DNA of 64,000 nt, taken from NCBI RefSeq assembly GCF_001523745.2, contig NZ_CP013387.1:930001-994000 (forward strand), written 5' to 3'. The position numbers and the translations under genes are program-made. The notes under the pieces were generated by a model. The model had not been told where the DNA came from. It saw only the letters and a program-made list of their open reading frames with translations, and did not search any database. This DNA is from Burkholderia mayonis. GTDB taxonomy: Bacteria > Pseudomonadota > Gammaproteobacteria > Burkholderiales > Burkholderiaceae. This document shows positions 26,553-36,089 of the stretch, piece after piece. Within the stretch, counting starts at the first letter, position 1; each line of letters begins with the position of its first letter.

Positions 26553-28037
26553 AGTCGAACCTGAACAATCCTGGACGGCTTATACGGAAAGGCGGTGAGG
26601 CCGAAACGGTGTTGTTGGATTTGCAGGAAGCAGGCATATTGACGCGTGAATCCTGCAAATCCTGACGAGGTGTGGATGGGTCCGAAGTTGCCGGTGACAG
26701 AGGGAGATTTCTTCCGCCAACCGCTGCGCGAGCAGATCAATCTGAAGCATCCGTTGATTCGCCTGGCCGATCTGATCGACTGGGCTCGGTTGAGCACGAC
26801 GATGAGTGCGAGTTTCGCATCGTCTCGTGGCCGACCGGCAACGTCGCCGCGTTTGATCGCAGGGCTGCTGTACTTGCAGCACGCGTTCGACCTGTCGGAT
26901 GAAGAGGTCGTCTGGCAATGGCTGGAGAACCCGTACTGGCAAGTGTTCACCGGCGAGACGTACTTGCAGACGAAACCGCCGATCGATCCGTCGAGCCTGA
27001 CGCGCTGGCGTAAGCGCCTGGGCGAAGCCGGCGTTGAAGAACTGTTGGCTGAGACGATCGAAGCGGCCAAACGCGCAAAGGTCATCAAGACGACGAGCCT
27101 GAAGCGGGTGATTGTCGATACGACGGTGATGGAAAAGGCGATTGCGCATCCCACCGATTCGCGCCTGCTCGAACGTTGCCGGGAACATCTGGTGAAGGCC
27201 GCCGCCCAGCACGGGCTGAAGCTGCGGCAGAACTACAACCGCGAAGCGCCGCGTCTGGCGGGCCAGATCGGGCGCTATGCGCATGCGAAGCAGTACAAGC
27301 GGATGAAGAAGGCGCTGCGCACTTTGCGTTCACGAGTGGGGCGCGTGATGCGTGACGTGGAGCGGCAACTGGAAGGCGTTGTTCAGCAAAGTCGCGCGGA
27401 GTTGGAAGACTTGATCAGCCGCACGAAGCGGATTCTCACGCAGAAGCAGAAGGACAAAAACAAGCTGTATGCGCTGCACGCGCCGGAAGTGGAGTGCCTG
27501 GCGAAAGGCAAAGCGCGCAAGCCGTACGAATTTGGCGTGAAGGTGTCGATCACCACGACGCACAAGGAAGGTCTGGTAGTCGGAGCTCGTTCAATGCCGG
27601 GCAATCCATACGACGGGCACACGTTGGCCGAAGCGTTAGAACAAGCGGCGATCCTGAGCGATGTGCAGCCGGAGATCGCCGTCGTCGACCGCGGCTACAA
27701 GGGCGTCGCCGTCGATGGTGTGAAGGTCTATCACCCAGGTTTGCGACGCGGTATCACACGCGGCCTGCGAGCAATGATCCGGCGTCGCAGCGCAATCGAA
27801 CCGGCCATCGGGCACATGAAGGCCGACGGCAAGCTCGATCGAAATTGGCTCAAGGGTTCGTTGGGCGATGCGATTCATGCGGTGCTGTGCGGCGCTGGCC
27901 ACAACCTGCGGATGATCCTGCGCAACCTGCGGCTTTTTTACGCCCTGATTCTCGTCGCTTTGCTCAGCTTCCGAGCCGCTGCGCCGTCGGCGGCGTAGCT
28001 TCATCTGCGCGACAAAACGAATTGTTCAGGGCCGACT
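26553..28037 (+). mobile_element. IS5-type insertion sequence, about 1.49 kb
   Basis: Ends are marked by an imperfect 17-bp inverted repeat: AGTCGAACCTGAACAAT at 26553-26569 and its counterpart at 28021-28037, differing at two positions. It encloses a single full-length transposase gene. No certain target duplication can be read. The organisation resembles ISBma2-like elements of this species group, but the exact name needs a database comparison. It landed in or beside an IS66 remnant. Confidence 0.8.
26646..27998 (+). CDS. IS5/IS1182-type transposase
   Basis: A 450-aa DDE transposase, apparently intact. The N-terminal DUF772-like domain shows SRGRPATSPRLIAGLLYLQH. The catalytic domain has VIVDTTVMEKAI (first Asp), VVDRGYKGV (second Asp) and the final Glu region RSAIEPAIGHMKADGKL; the C-terminal NLRMILRNLRLF is typical. 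It is the only gene in the element. The start at 26646 is GTG (GTGAATCCTGCAAATCC); an ATG at 26676 is also possible. Confidence 0.88.
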   Translation: MNPANPDEVWMGPKLPVTEGDFFRQPLREQINLKHPLIRLADLIDWARLSTTMSASFASSRGRPATSPRLIAGLLYLQHAFDLSDEEVVWQWLENPYWQVFTGETYLQTKPPIDPSSLTRWRKRLGEAGVEELLAETIEAAKRAKVIKTTSLKRVIVDTTVMEKAIAHPTDSRLLERCREHLVKAAAQHGLKLRQNYNREAPRLAGQIGRYAHAKQYKRMKKALRTLRSRVGRVMRDVERQLEGVVQQSRAELEDLISRTKRILTQKQKDKNKLYALHAPEVECLAKGKARKPYEFGVKVSITTTHKEGLVVGARSMPGNPYDGHTLAEALEQAAILSDVQPEIAVVDRGYKGVAVDGVKVYHPGLRRGITRGLRAMIRRRSAIEPAIGHMKADGKLDRNWLKGSLGDAIHAVLCGAGHNLRMILRNLRLFYALILVALLSFRAAAPSAA

Positions 28038-28453
28038 AGAGAGAAGTCATTCGTTGATCGCACACGATCAATTTGGGCGCGGTAGGCGACGGCGACACGG
28101 CATCGGCGGATCGCCGGAGCGATCGCGTGGGCTACGCGCGGCAAGAACGGCTGCGCGCGATCGACGGACGATGAATTGCGGCCCGTCGGTACGGACGGCC
28201 CCGATGCCGCGATTCGACCGGGCTGCGGTACTGGACGCCCCGTTGTGCCCACGCTCCGTTCAAGCCAAGCGGGACGACCGGCGTGATGATTCGGCTTCGT
28301 GTTCAAGACCGCTCAGGGCCGGCCTCCGGGAATGCGCGGCCTTCCGCGCGTGCGGCTGCGCCGGGCCGGCAGCGTTTCGTCACCGACTGCAGTCGACCGG
28401 TTGCGATCAGTCGCGGCGCGGCGATCCGGTGCGGCAAGCCGCGCTGCGCGCGT
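28038..28453. other. 416-base gap after the IS, nothing identified
   Basis: High GC sequence between the right IS end and the cupin gene. No frame with convincing protein character, no repeat and no hairpin stood out. Confidence 0.45.
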
Positions 28454-28948
28454 TCAGCGCGTGACGAAAGGCGGCGCGACATCCGGCGTCGCGCGAGCGA
28501 ACTTGCGTTCGCGCAGCAGCGCGACCCGGCCGTTCTCGCGCGCCGTCTCGTTGCCCGCTTCGTCGAGCAACACGAGATCGCCGCGCATCACGTTGAACGT
28601 CACGACTTCGCCCGTCTCCGACGCGATCGCCTCCGGCGTATGGTGCGAGCCCGCCGGCTCGAGCACCGTGCTGCCGGGCCGCGCGATCCAGTCGTATTCG
28701 CGATAGCGCCACTCTCCCTGCAACGTGTAGACGAATACCGCGCCGTCGTGCCGATGCCGCGGCAGCGCGAGCCCGACCGGCATCTTGAGCAGCACGGTCA
28801 TCTCGTCGTCGGCGACGTTGATGTGCAGGTACTTGATCGCGAGCCCGGGCAGGCGCGCGTCCATCGGCAGCCATGGGCGGTCGCCGTCCTGCAGGCACGA
28901 GATCGGCGGCAGGAGCGCGGCGGAGGCGGGCGGCAACGATGGGTTCAT
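28454..28948 (-). CDS. Cupin protein of the 2,4'-dihydroxyacetophenone dioxygenase type
   Basis: A 164-aa single-domain cupin. The metal-binding first motif is PVGLALPRHRHDGAVFVY, with further sequence LQGEWRYREYDWIARPG and the second motif EPAGSHHTPEAI. The general form agrees with the dioxygenase that cleaves 2,4'-dihydroxyacetophenone using Fe, and with ChrR-like cupins, so the true substrate is uncertain. No aromatic-degradation genes adjoin it. The ATG at 28948 gives the usual family length. Confidence 0.75.
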   Translation of the reverse strand: MNPSLPPASAALLPPISCLQDGDRPWLPMDARLPGLAIKYLHINVADDEMTVLLKMPVGLALPRHRHDGAVFVYTLQGEWRYREYDWIARPGSTVLEPAGSHHTPEAIASETGEVVTFNVMRGDLVLLDEAGNETARENGRVALLRERKFARATPDVAPPFVTR

Positions 28949-29669
28949 GGCTTGGCGCGGCGCATCATGCGCGCGGAGGAATGCGGGAAGCGGAATTATC
29001 GCAGAGCGGGAGGCGGTAGTGGACGGCTGGCGCGCACGGCCCGCGGAGCCGTTCAAGATCGTCGCCCGTCGGGCACGTCGAACATGTTCTTTCGCATCGT
29101 CAGTCACGTTTTCTTCGCAAGGGAAGACAATCCGAGCATGCCGCCGGGCTTCCCTTGAACGATCTTGGCGCGTGCGCACCCTTTCGACGACTCATCCTGT
29201 AGTGAAAGTGGTCTTCTACGCAACACGCGCGATCGCATTCGCGCCGGTCTGGTGATGGCGTAGTCCTTTCGAGCGGAAATCGTCCGGAAAAGGCACGTCG
29301 GCTCGCCGGTCTTCGGGCATATGGCGGTGACGTGACGTGTCGTCGGAAAGCTCGATTACGTTTTCACCATCGAAGCTCATCCGATTCGAACGGTTTTCGC
29401 CCGGCTGTCCGCAGTATCCGGCGTGCCCGCGTGCCTGTTCGTGCAAGCGGCGAAGACCTCGCCGCAAATCCGAACGAGCCATTCGCATCAGAATGCGGAA
29501 AGGGGGCGCACACCGCGAGCGAGCGGACGGTCGCGGTGCAAGCCGAGCGCGGCGTTCGGACGGCTATGAAGAAATCGTCGGTCTTCACGCTTGGCACCGG
29601 TCGACCGCGGCGGCCGCATGGAAGCTGCCGGCTTCATCGACCGAATGTCGGAGGATTCGGGCCTCGCGC
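28949..29669. other. 721-base gap, nothing identified
   Basis: Between the cupin gene start and the end of the minus-strand LysR gene. Open frames on both strands have no recognisable protein character. The cupin promoter should lie in 28950-29100, but no convincing box is visible. Confidence 0.45.
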
Positions 29670-30620
29670 TCATGCTTTCGCCGGCGCCGCCGCATGCGCG
29701 GCCTCCAGGCAGGCCTGGAACAGCAGCGCTGCCCGCGACGGCTGCGGCGAGCGCCGCAGCAGGCTCACGAACCGGCACGAATAATGAAACCGCTGCGGCG
29801 CGACCGGCCGCATCAGCCCCTTCGCCTCGAAGCTCTCCGCATAGTGATCGGGCAGGAACCCGAGATACCGTCCCGACAGAATCAGCGTCGCGATCGATTC
29901 CTGATCGGACGCCGTCGCGCTGCGCGTCAGCTTCGCGCGGTGGCTCAGCTCCATGTTCGGCGAATGGTAGCCGAGCCCCGCGAACGCGAAGCCGCGCACC
30001 TGGCTCCATGTCAGCTTGCCGTGCGGCGCGTCGAACAGCGGATGGCGCTTGCCGCAGTAGAGCAGCATCCGTTCGTCGAAGAGATCCGCATAGACGAGGC
30101 TGCCCGAGCTTCGGTGCGCGGGAATGATCCCGACCTGATAACTGCCGTCGATGATCCCCCGCTCGACCTCGTTGATCGACGCGACGTGCAGGTTCAGCGC
30201 GACGTCCGGCGCTTCGTCGTGAAAGCGCCCGATCGCGTCGCCGAGCCGCGCCTTCGGGTTCGTCGCGGTCTTGTCGAACACGGCGATGTGCAGCTCGCCG
30301 CCCATCCGGTCGTGAATCCCGTCGACGCGGCTCCTGAACGCCTCGACCGACGCCATCAGCCGCAGCGTCTCCTCGTAGACGGTCTGGCCCTCGGGCGTCA
30401 GCGTGAAGCCCGCGCGGCCGCGCCGGCACAGCACGAGGCCGAGGCGCGTTTCGAGATCCTTTACGTGCCGGCTGATCGTCGAGATTCCGATGTTCAGCTC
30501 CAGTTCGGCAGCCGCCATCCCGCCGCACTGAACGACGCTCCTGAACACGCGCAGCAGGCGCAGGTCCATGTCGGTGAGCTGGCCGAGGAGCGCGCGGCTC
30601 TTCGGTTTTCTTGCTTGCAT
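29670..30620 (-). CDS. LysR-family transcriptional regulator (beta-alanine operon)
   Basis: A 316-aa regulator. The N-terminal helix-turn-helix is DLRLLRVFRSVVQCGGMAAA then ELNIGISTISRHVKDLETRLG (residues 17-60), and the rest is a periplasmic-binding-type effector domain (GELHIAVFDKTATN, YQVGIIPAHRSSG). It is divergent from the aminotransferase gene with a 103-base gap containing a LysR-type box, so it very likely controls the aminotransferase-dehydrogenase pair. The inducer may be the amino donor or the semialdehyde. Confidence 0.88.
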   Translation of the reverse strand: MQARKPKSRALLGQLTDMDLRLLRVFRSVVQCGGMAAAELELNIGISTISRHVKDLETRLGLVLCRRGRAGFTLTPEGQTVYEETLRLMASVEAFRSRVDGIHDRMGGELHIAVFDKTATNPKARLGDAIGRFHDEAPDVALNLHVASINEVERGIIDGSYQVGIIPAHRSSGSLVYADLFDERMLLYCGKRHPLFDAPHGKLTWSQVRGFAFAGLGYHSPNMELSHRAKLTRSATASDQESIATLILSGRYLGFLPDHYAESFEAKGLMRPVAPQRFHYSCRFVSLLRRSPQPSRAALLFQACLEAAHAAAPAKA

Positions 30621-30637
30621 GAATGCTCAAGTAAACA

Positions 30638-30656
30638 TTGATATTGCGATATTCAA
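30638..30656. promoter_or_regulatory. LysR-type box TTGA-N11-TCAA
   Basis: TTGA (30638-30641) and TCAA (30653-30656) are separated by 11 bases in the divergent gap, in an AT-rich stretch. This fits the T-N11-A rule for LysR-type regulator recognition sites. It lies 18 bases outside the regulator start and 68 bases before the aminotransferase ATG. Confidence 0.45.
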
Positions 30657-30723
30657 AAGACTATTCGTCGACTCGACAATGCGCAACATCTTCATTTCTC
30701 CGCGCGCCGCGATGCCGACCGAC

Positions 30724-32079
30724 ATGAACGCTCTGACCGAACCGACGACCCCCGACACGCCCCTGCGCACCGACGCCGCGTGGCTCGACGCCCACTGGAT
30801 GCCGTTTACCGCGAACCGCCAGTTCAAGCAGGATCCGCGGATCATCGTCGAAGGCACGGGCGCGTACTACACGGACGCCGACGGCCGCAAGATCTTCGAC
30901 GGCCTGTCCGGCCTCTGGTGCTGCGGCCTCGGCCACGGCCGCGCCGAGATCTCGGACGCGGTCGCTCGCCAGGTCGCGCGGCTCGACTATTCGCCGGCGT
31001 TCCAGTTCGGCCATCCGCAATCTTTCGCGCTGGCCAACAGGATCAAGGCGCTGACGCCCGCCGGCCTCGACTACGTGTTCTTCACGGGCTCGGGCTCGGA
31101 AGCGGCCGACACGTCGCTGAAGATGGCGCGCGCGTACTGGCGCGCAAAGGGCAAGGGCACGAAGACGCGCCTGATCGGCCGCGAGAAGGGCTATCACGGC
31201 GTGAACTTCGGCGGCATCTCGGTCGGCGGGATCGGGCCGAACCGCAAGCTGTTCGGCCAGGGCATCGACGCCGATTTCCTGCCGCACACGCAACTGCCCG
31301 AGAACACGTTCTCGCGCGGGCTGCCCGAGCACGGCGCCGAACTGGCCGACCGGCTGCTCGACCTGATCGCGCTGCACGACGCGTCGAACATCGCCGCGGT
31401 GATCGTCGAGCCGTTCTCGGGCTCGGCGGGCGTCGTGGTGCCGCCGAAGGGCTATCTGCAGCGGCTGCGCGAGATCTGCACCGCGCACGACATCCTGCTG
31501 ATCTTCGACGAAGTCATCACGGGCTTCGGCCGCGCGGGCGCAATGACGGGCGCGGAGGCGTTCGGCGTCGTGCCGGACATCATGAACGTCGCGAAGCAGG
31601 TGACGAACGGCGCGCAGCCGCTCGGCGCGGTGATCGCGAAGCAGGACATCTACGACACGTTCATGGCCGCGGGCGGCCTCGACTACATGCTCGAGTTCCC
31701 GCACGGCTATACGTACTCGGCGCATCCGGTCGCGTGCGCGGCGGGCGTCGCGGCGCTCGACCTGCTCGAGAAGGAAGACGCGATCGGCCGCGTGCGCGAA
31801 CTCGCGCCGCATTTCGAGGCGGCCGTGCACGGCCTGAAGGGCGTGCGCCACGTCGCCGACATCCGCAACTGCGGGCTCGCCGCGGGCCTGACGATCGAGC
31901 ACGCGCCGGGCGAACCCGCGCGCCGTCCGTACGAGATCGCGATGCATTGCTGGAAGAACGGCTTCTACGTGCGCTACGGCGGCGACACGATTCAGCTCGC
32001 GCCGCCGTTCATCGCCGAGAGGCGCGAGATCGACAGCCTGATCAGCGCGCTGAACGATGCGCTGATCGCGACGGCCTGA
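30724..32079 (+). CDS. Class III omega-aminotransferase (beta-alanine-pyruvate type)
   Basis: A 451-aa PLP enzyme. It has FDGLSGLWCCGLGHGR near the N-terminus, FFTGSGSEAADTSLKMARAY, REKGYHGVNFGG, the PLP-contacting Asp in LLIFDEVITGFGR and the Schiff-base Lys in MNVAKQVTNGAQPLGAVIA. This class moves the amino group of beta-alanine (or other omega-amines) to pyruvate, giving malonate semialdehyde. The dehydrogenase gene downstream supports that. In-frame ATGs at 30679 and 30712 are alternatives; 30724 gives the normal family length. Confidence 0.88.
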   Translation: MNALTEPTTPDTPLRTDAAWLDAHWMPFTANRQFKQDPRIIVEGTGAYYTDADGRKIFDGLSGLWCCGLGHGRAEISDAVARQVARLDYSPAFQFGHPQSFALANRIKALTPAGLDYVFFTGSGSEAADTSLKMARAYWRAKGKGTKTRLIGREKGYHGVNFGGISVGGIGPNRKLFGQGIDADFLPHTQLPENTFSRGLPEHGAELADRLLDLIALHDASNIAAVIVEPFSGSAGVVVPPKGYLQRLREICTAHDILLIFDEVITGFGRAGAMTGAEAFGVVPDIMNVAKQVTNGAQPLGAVIAKQDIYDTFMAAGGLDYMLEFPHGYTYSAHPVACAAGVAALDLLEKEDAIGRVRELAPHFEAAVHGLKGVRHVADIRNCGLAAGLTIEHAPGEPARRPYEIAMHCWKNGFYVRYGGDTIQLAPPFIAERREIDSLISALNDALIATA

Positions 32080-32298
32080 CGCGCAGGGCCGCGCGCTTCG
32101 GACGGCGGCCGGACGGTTTTCGGCCGCGCTCGGGCGGCGCGACGGCGTTCGCCCGATCCGGCGGTCGCTGTTCGGCACGGTTCGACTGGGCCCGGCTGGT
32201 TGCGGCCCGGCTCGCGCGGCGCACGTTGGCGCGGCGCTTGTTCGCCCGGCCGCGCGGACGCGGATTCAACGACACACACGATTGCAGGAAACATCGCG

Positions 32299-33816
32299 AT
32301 GAAACACGACAGCAACGTCACCCCCACCCTCGGCCACCTGATCGGCGGCAAGCGCGTCGACGGCGGCGACCGCATCCAGCCGGTGTTCGACCCGGCGACG
32401 GGCGCGTCGGCGAAAAGCGTGCAGCTCGCCGACAAGCCGACCGTCGAAGCGGCGATCGCCGCCGCGCAGGCCGCGTATCCGGCGTGGCGCAACACGCCGC
32501 CGTTGAAGCGCGCGCGCGTGATGAGCCGCCTGAGGACGCTGCTCGAGGCGCACGCGGACGAGCTGTGCGCGCTGATCACGGCCGAGCACGGCAAAGTGCT
32601 CGGCGATGCGATGGGCGAGCTGCAGCGCGGAATCGAGAACGTCGAATACGCGAGCTACGCGCCCGAGCTGCTGAAGGGCGAGCACAGCAAGAACGTCGGT
32701 CCGGCGATCGATTCGTGGAGCGAGTTCCAGGCGCTCGGCGTCGTCGCGGGGGTCACGCCGTTCAACTTCCCGGTGATGGTGCCGCTGTGGATGTGGCCGA
32801 TGGCGGTCGCATGCGGCAACACGTTCGTGCTGAAGCCTTCGGAGCGCACGCCGTCGTCGACGCTCAGGATGGCCGAGCTCGCGCTCGAAGCGGGCCTGCC
32901 GCCCGGCGTGCTGAACGTCGTCAACGGCGACAAGGAAGCGGTCGACACGATCCTGACCGATCCGCGCGTGAAGGCGGTGAGCTTCGTCGGCTCGACGCCG
33001 ATCGCCGAGTACATCTACACGACGGGCTGCGCGCACGGCAAGCGCGTGCAGGCGCTGGGCGGCGCGAAGAACTTCGCGGTCGTGATGCCGGACGCCGACA
33101 TCGGCAACGCGGTCAATGCGCTGATGGGCGCCGCGTACGGCTCGTGCGGCGAGCGCTGCATGGCGATTCCGCTTGTCGTCGCGATCGGCGACGAGACGGC
33201 GGACAAGATCGTCGAAGGCCTCACGGCCGAGATCGCGAAGATGAAGGTCGGCCCGGGCACGGGCGACGGCGTCGACATGGGCCCGCTCGTCACGCAGCAG
33301 CATTTCGAGAAGGTGACGGGTTTCGTCGACGCGGGCGTCGCCGCGGGCGCGTCGCTCGTCGTCGACGGGCGCGGCGTGAAGATCGACGGCCACGACGGCG
33401 GCTACTACCTCGGCCCGTGCCTGTTCGATCACGTGAAGCCCGGCATGCCGATCTATCAGCACGAGATTTTCGGGCCGGTGCTCGGCGTCGTGCGCGTCGC
33501 GTCGCTCGGCGACGCGATGGCGCTCGTCGATGCGCACGAGTACGGCAACGGCACGTGTCTCTTCACGCGCGACGGCGAAGCCGCGCGCTTCTTCAGCGAC
33601 AACATCCAGGTCGGGATGGTCGGCATCAACGTGCCGCTGCCGGTGCCCGTCGCCTATCACTCGTTCGGCGGCTGGAAGCGGTCGCTGTTCGGCGATCTGC
33701 ACGCATACGGCCCGGACGCGGTGCGCTTCTACACGAAGCGCAAGACGATCACGCAGCGCTGGCCGTCGGCCGGCGTGCGTGAGGGGACGGTGTTCAGCTT
33801 TCCGTCGAGCCGCTGA
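32299..33816 (+). CDS. mmsA: CoA-acylating methylmalonate/malonate-semialdehyde dehydrogenase
   Basis: A 505-aa aldehyde dehydrogenase. It starts with the family's LGHLIGGKRVDGGDR, has GVVAGVTPFNFPVMVPLWM, FVGSTPIAEYIYTTG and the catalytic Cys in GSCGERCMAI; the general-base Glu of ordinary ALDHs is replaced, as in the CoA-dependent branch. It converts malonate or methylmalonate semialdehyde, NAD and CoA into acetyl- or propionyl-CoA plus CO2. It lies 219 bases after the aminotransferase; together they give beta-alanine to acetyl-CoA. A terminator follows. Confidence 0.9.
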   Translation: MKHDSNVTPTLGHLIGGKRVDGGDRIQPVFDPATGASAKSVQLADKPTVEAAIAAAQAAYPAWRNTPPLKRARVMSRLRTLLEAHADELCALITAEHGKVLGDAMGELQRGIENVEYASYAPELLKGEHSKNVGPAIDSWSEFQALGVVAGVTPFNFPVMVPLWMWPMAVACGNTFVLKPSERTPSSTLRMAELALEAGLPPGVLNVVNGDKEAVDTILTDPRVKAVSFVGSTPIAEYIYTTGCAHGKRVQALGGAKNFAVVMPDADIGNAVNALMGAAYGSCGERCMAIPLVVAIGDETADKIVEGLTAEIAKMKVGPGTGDGVDMGPLVTQQHFEKVTGFVDAGVAAGASLVVDGRGVKIDGHDGGYYLGPCLFDHVKPGMPIYQHEIFGPVLGVVRVASLGDAMALVDAHEYGNGTCLFTRDGEAARFFSDNIQVGMVGINVPLPVPVAYHSFGGWKRSLFGDLHAYGPDAVRFYTKRKTITQRWPSAGVREGTVFSFPSSR

Positions 33817-34591
33817 GCAGCTTTCAAGTTTGGCCCATCCAGGTCGTTCGGCGGCGCGTTTCGTCGACGGCTTGTTCGAAGCCCGCGGAAACGCGGGTTT
33901 TTTCTTTTCGGGCGTGCGCGGCCCGCGGCGTGCGGCGCGTGCGTCGCGTGCGTCGCGTGCGGAGCGGGCGGCATCGCGTCGTTCTTCGTTCGCTGTCGAT
34001 CGTCGTGTCGACGTTCGCCGTTCGCTGATGGGCGGCTTCGGCGGCGCGGCTGCGGTTTTCCGATGCGCGGGCGGATACGCTCGCGGTGCGTCGCGGCGCG
34101 ATATCGCGTGTGTATCGAGCGCTGTGGTGGCATCGGCGTCCGGGCGGAAGACGGCCGATCGTCGCGCATCGAGGCACTTGCGCGCCACGCGATTGCGGCG
34201 ATACGCGGGCCTTGAGTTGCGGGCCGAGACGTGCGACTTGCGACGCAGCGCTACAGCGTCGACCGGGATAGGTTCTGGAATGCGCAAGTATCGCGAGGCA
34301 TGCTGTCGAATTTGGCGTCCGCGATGGCGGCGCGCATGCGGTCCGCACTGCGCGTGTGTGCTGACGGTGCTGCTCGTCGGCACCTTCCGCGTCAATGGAA
34401 CGCGCGTGCCGCTCTCGATAGGCTTGGCGCTCGCGCGACCGACCGTCGCGATCGAAGGTGCGGCGCGCGGCGCCAGGCGAGTGCGAGAGAAGCGCTATGC
34501 TGCGATGTCCGCGCTCGCACTCGCCTTGCACTTGCACCCGCGCAGCACCGCACCGCTTACGTCATCTCGCCGCGTCGCCCCCTCGGCGCGT
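33817..34591. other. 775-base gap with a terminator and short repeats
   Basis: Holds the mmsA terminator at its start and a 9-mer tandem repeat (GCGTGCGTC, about three copies) near 33935-33960. No gene is supported in the rest. Confidence 0.5.
33882..33908 (+). terminator. Factor-independent terminator after mmsA
   Basis: Stem CCCGCG/CGCGGG with a GAAA tetraloop (33882-33897), directly followed by TTTTTTCTTTT. The hairpin-plus-T-run form is complete, and it lies 66 bases after the mmsA stop. Confidence 0.88.
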
Positions 34592-34972
34592 TTACTCCTT
34601 CAGTGCGTGCCAGACGTCCTTGAAGCCGTCGCCTTTCATGTCGCCTTTCGCGGCGTCCTTCGCGAAGAAATAGAGCGGCTTGCCCCGGTACGCCCATTGC
34701 AGCGTGCCGTCGTCGCGCTTGATGATCGTGTAGCCGCCCGTCGGCTGATCGGTTGCGCTCGCCTTGTACGGCGGCCAGTTCGTCGTGCACGGGCCGTTGC
34801 ACATGCTCTTCCCTGAGTTCGGGGCGTCCTTGTCGAACGTGTAAAGCGTCATGCCGTTGGCCGCGACCAGCATGCCGCCGCTCGGCATCGCGGGCGCATC
34901 GGCGAGCGCGGCGACCGGCGCGAACCCGATCGCGAGCGCGTAAGCGACATAAGCGACATAAGCGGTTCTCAT
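34592..34972 (-). CDS. Secreted COG4315-type repeat protein
   Basis: A 126-aa exported protein. The signal peptide MRTAYVAYVAYALAIGFAPV ends before ADAPAMP; its VAY repeats come from a 9-bp DNA duplication. The mature part has two copies of the 'secreted repeat of unknown function': GMTLYTFDKDAPNSGKSMCN followed by CTTNWPPY, and LYFFAKDAAKGDMKGDGF followed by VWHALKE. Such proteins are periplasmic or surface-exposed and sometimes linked to metals or redox, but the function is unknown. The ATG at 34972 has AGGAGA upstream. Confidence 0.8.
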   Translation of the reverse strand: MRTAYVAYVAYALAIGFAPVAALADAPAMPSGGMLVAANGMTLYTFDKDAPNSGKSMCNGPCTTNWPPYKASATDQPTGGYTIIKRDDGTLQWAYRGKPLYFFAKDAAKGDMKGDGFKDVWHALKE

Positions 34973-35166
34973 GGCTGTCTCCTTGTCCTGGCGGGCGCGG
35001 CGAACGCACGGGCGGCGCCGACGCGACGGCGCTATTGCGTCGCGGCCGTGCCGCATGCGTTCCGAGCCCTTTCAAACCATAGGCGGTTTTCCGGTAGGAG
35101 GAAAGGCGATCGTCGCGCGCGCGGCCGGGAAAACCGCCGGCCGCGCGGCTCGCGTGCACCGTCGCA

Positions 35167-35967
35167 TCAACGCGGGACGTCGTGCCCGAGCGCCTGCAGG
35201 AACAGCGAGAACAGCTCCGGCTGCGACGAAATCCCGAGCTTCGAATACAAGTGCCGCCGATGCACCTTGACGGTTTCGGGCGAGATCGCGAGCCGCTCGG
35301 CGATCGCCTTCGACGAGTTGCCGCGCAGCACGAGCCGCGCGATCGCCATCTCGCGCTCGGTCAGCAGCTCCGCGCCGAAGCTCGCGAGCGCGCGCTCGAC
35401 GCGCGCTGCGAGATCGTCGTCGGCGCGTCCGCGCGCCGCGTCGCCTTGCAGCTTGCGCTGCTGGCGGATCGCCGCGAAAAGCCACGGCGCGCACGTGGCG
35501 AGCCGGCCGATCGCGTCGGTGCCGAAGCGCGTGTGCGCACCGAGCGACAGCGACAGCGTCTCGTCGGGCCGCGTGCGCACGATGATCTGCAACTCGTCCT
35601 CGCCGACCGCGTCGCGGAAATAGCTGAGGAAATACTCGCTTTGCCGGAACAGGTCGGGCGCGATTTCCTCGAGCCGATAGCAGCCGTCCGCGAGGCCGTC
35701 GTGCGCGGCCTGCAGGAACGGATCGAGCAGATAGAGTCCGTCGAGATAGAGCGGCACGGGCGACGGCCCGCTTGCGCCGCCCGTGTCGTATTCGTCGAGC
35801 ACGACGGGCGCGCCGTCGCGGCCGAGCGCGGTCGCGAGCGCGTTGTCGAACGGCACGATCTCGTTGAGAAACAGGATCAGAAAGCGCCAGAAACGCGGCT
35901 CGCCGAGGTGATCGAGCGCGCGTCCGAACGCTTGATGCATCGCTACTTCGCTGAACAGTCGGTCCAT
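35167..35967 (-). CDS. LuxR-type (GerE HTH) transcriptional regulator
   Basis: A 266-aa protein with an uncharacterised N-terminal domain (about residues 1-190) and a C-terminal GerE helix-turn-helix: LLTEREMAIARLVLRGNSSK, AIAERLAISPETVKVHRRHL. The N-terminal part does not show the conserved Trp/Tyr/Asp set of acyl-homoserine-lactone receptors, so it probably senses something else. It is divergent from a permease-peptidase pair, with a CCCCAAGGGG site between them, and probably activates them. Confidence 0.85.
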   Translation of the reverse strand: MDRLFSEVAMHQAFGRALDHLGEPRFWRFLILFLNEIVPFDNALATALGRDGAPVVLDEYDTGGASGPSPVPLYLDGLYLLDPFLQAAHDGLADGCYRLEEIAPDLFRQSEYFLSYFRDAVGEDELQIIVRTRPDETLSLSLGAHTRFGTDAIGRLATCAPWLFAAIRQQRKLQGDAARGRADDDLAARVERALASFGAELLTEREMAIARLVLRGNSSKAIAERLAISPETVKVHRRHLYSKLGISSQPELFSLFLQALGHDVPR

Positions 35968-35987
35968 GTGCGACCCGGTTTGGCGTA

Positions 35988-35999
35988 ACCCCAAGGGGG
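35988..35999. promoter_or_regulatory. CCCC-AA-GGGG palindrome in the luxR-permease gap
   Basis: ACCCCAAGGGGG at 35988-35999. A TAGACT -10-like box lies at 36025-36030, which would put the palindrome near position -43 of the permease promoter. That is where activating GerE-type regulators usually bind, just upstream of or over the -35 region. No good -35 box is present, as expected for an activated promoter. Confidence 0.45.
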
Positions 36000-36089
36000 A
36001 ATGGCGGCGCGCAATTTGGCTTCCTAGACTGCGCCCCATGCGTGGCCCGAGTATGGGCGTTCAAAAATCCCGCGGCAAAGGAGTGCAAG

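Noticed and set aside
29216..29488. A 90-codon minus-strand frame with fairly balanced composition
   Set aside because: No ribosome site, no recognisable motif and no homologue that I can recall; kept as non-coding.
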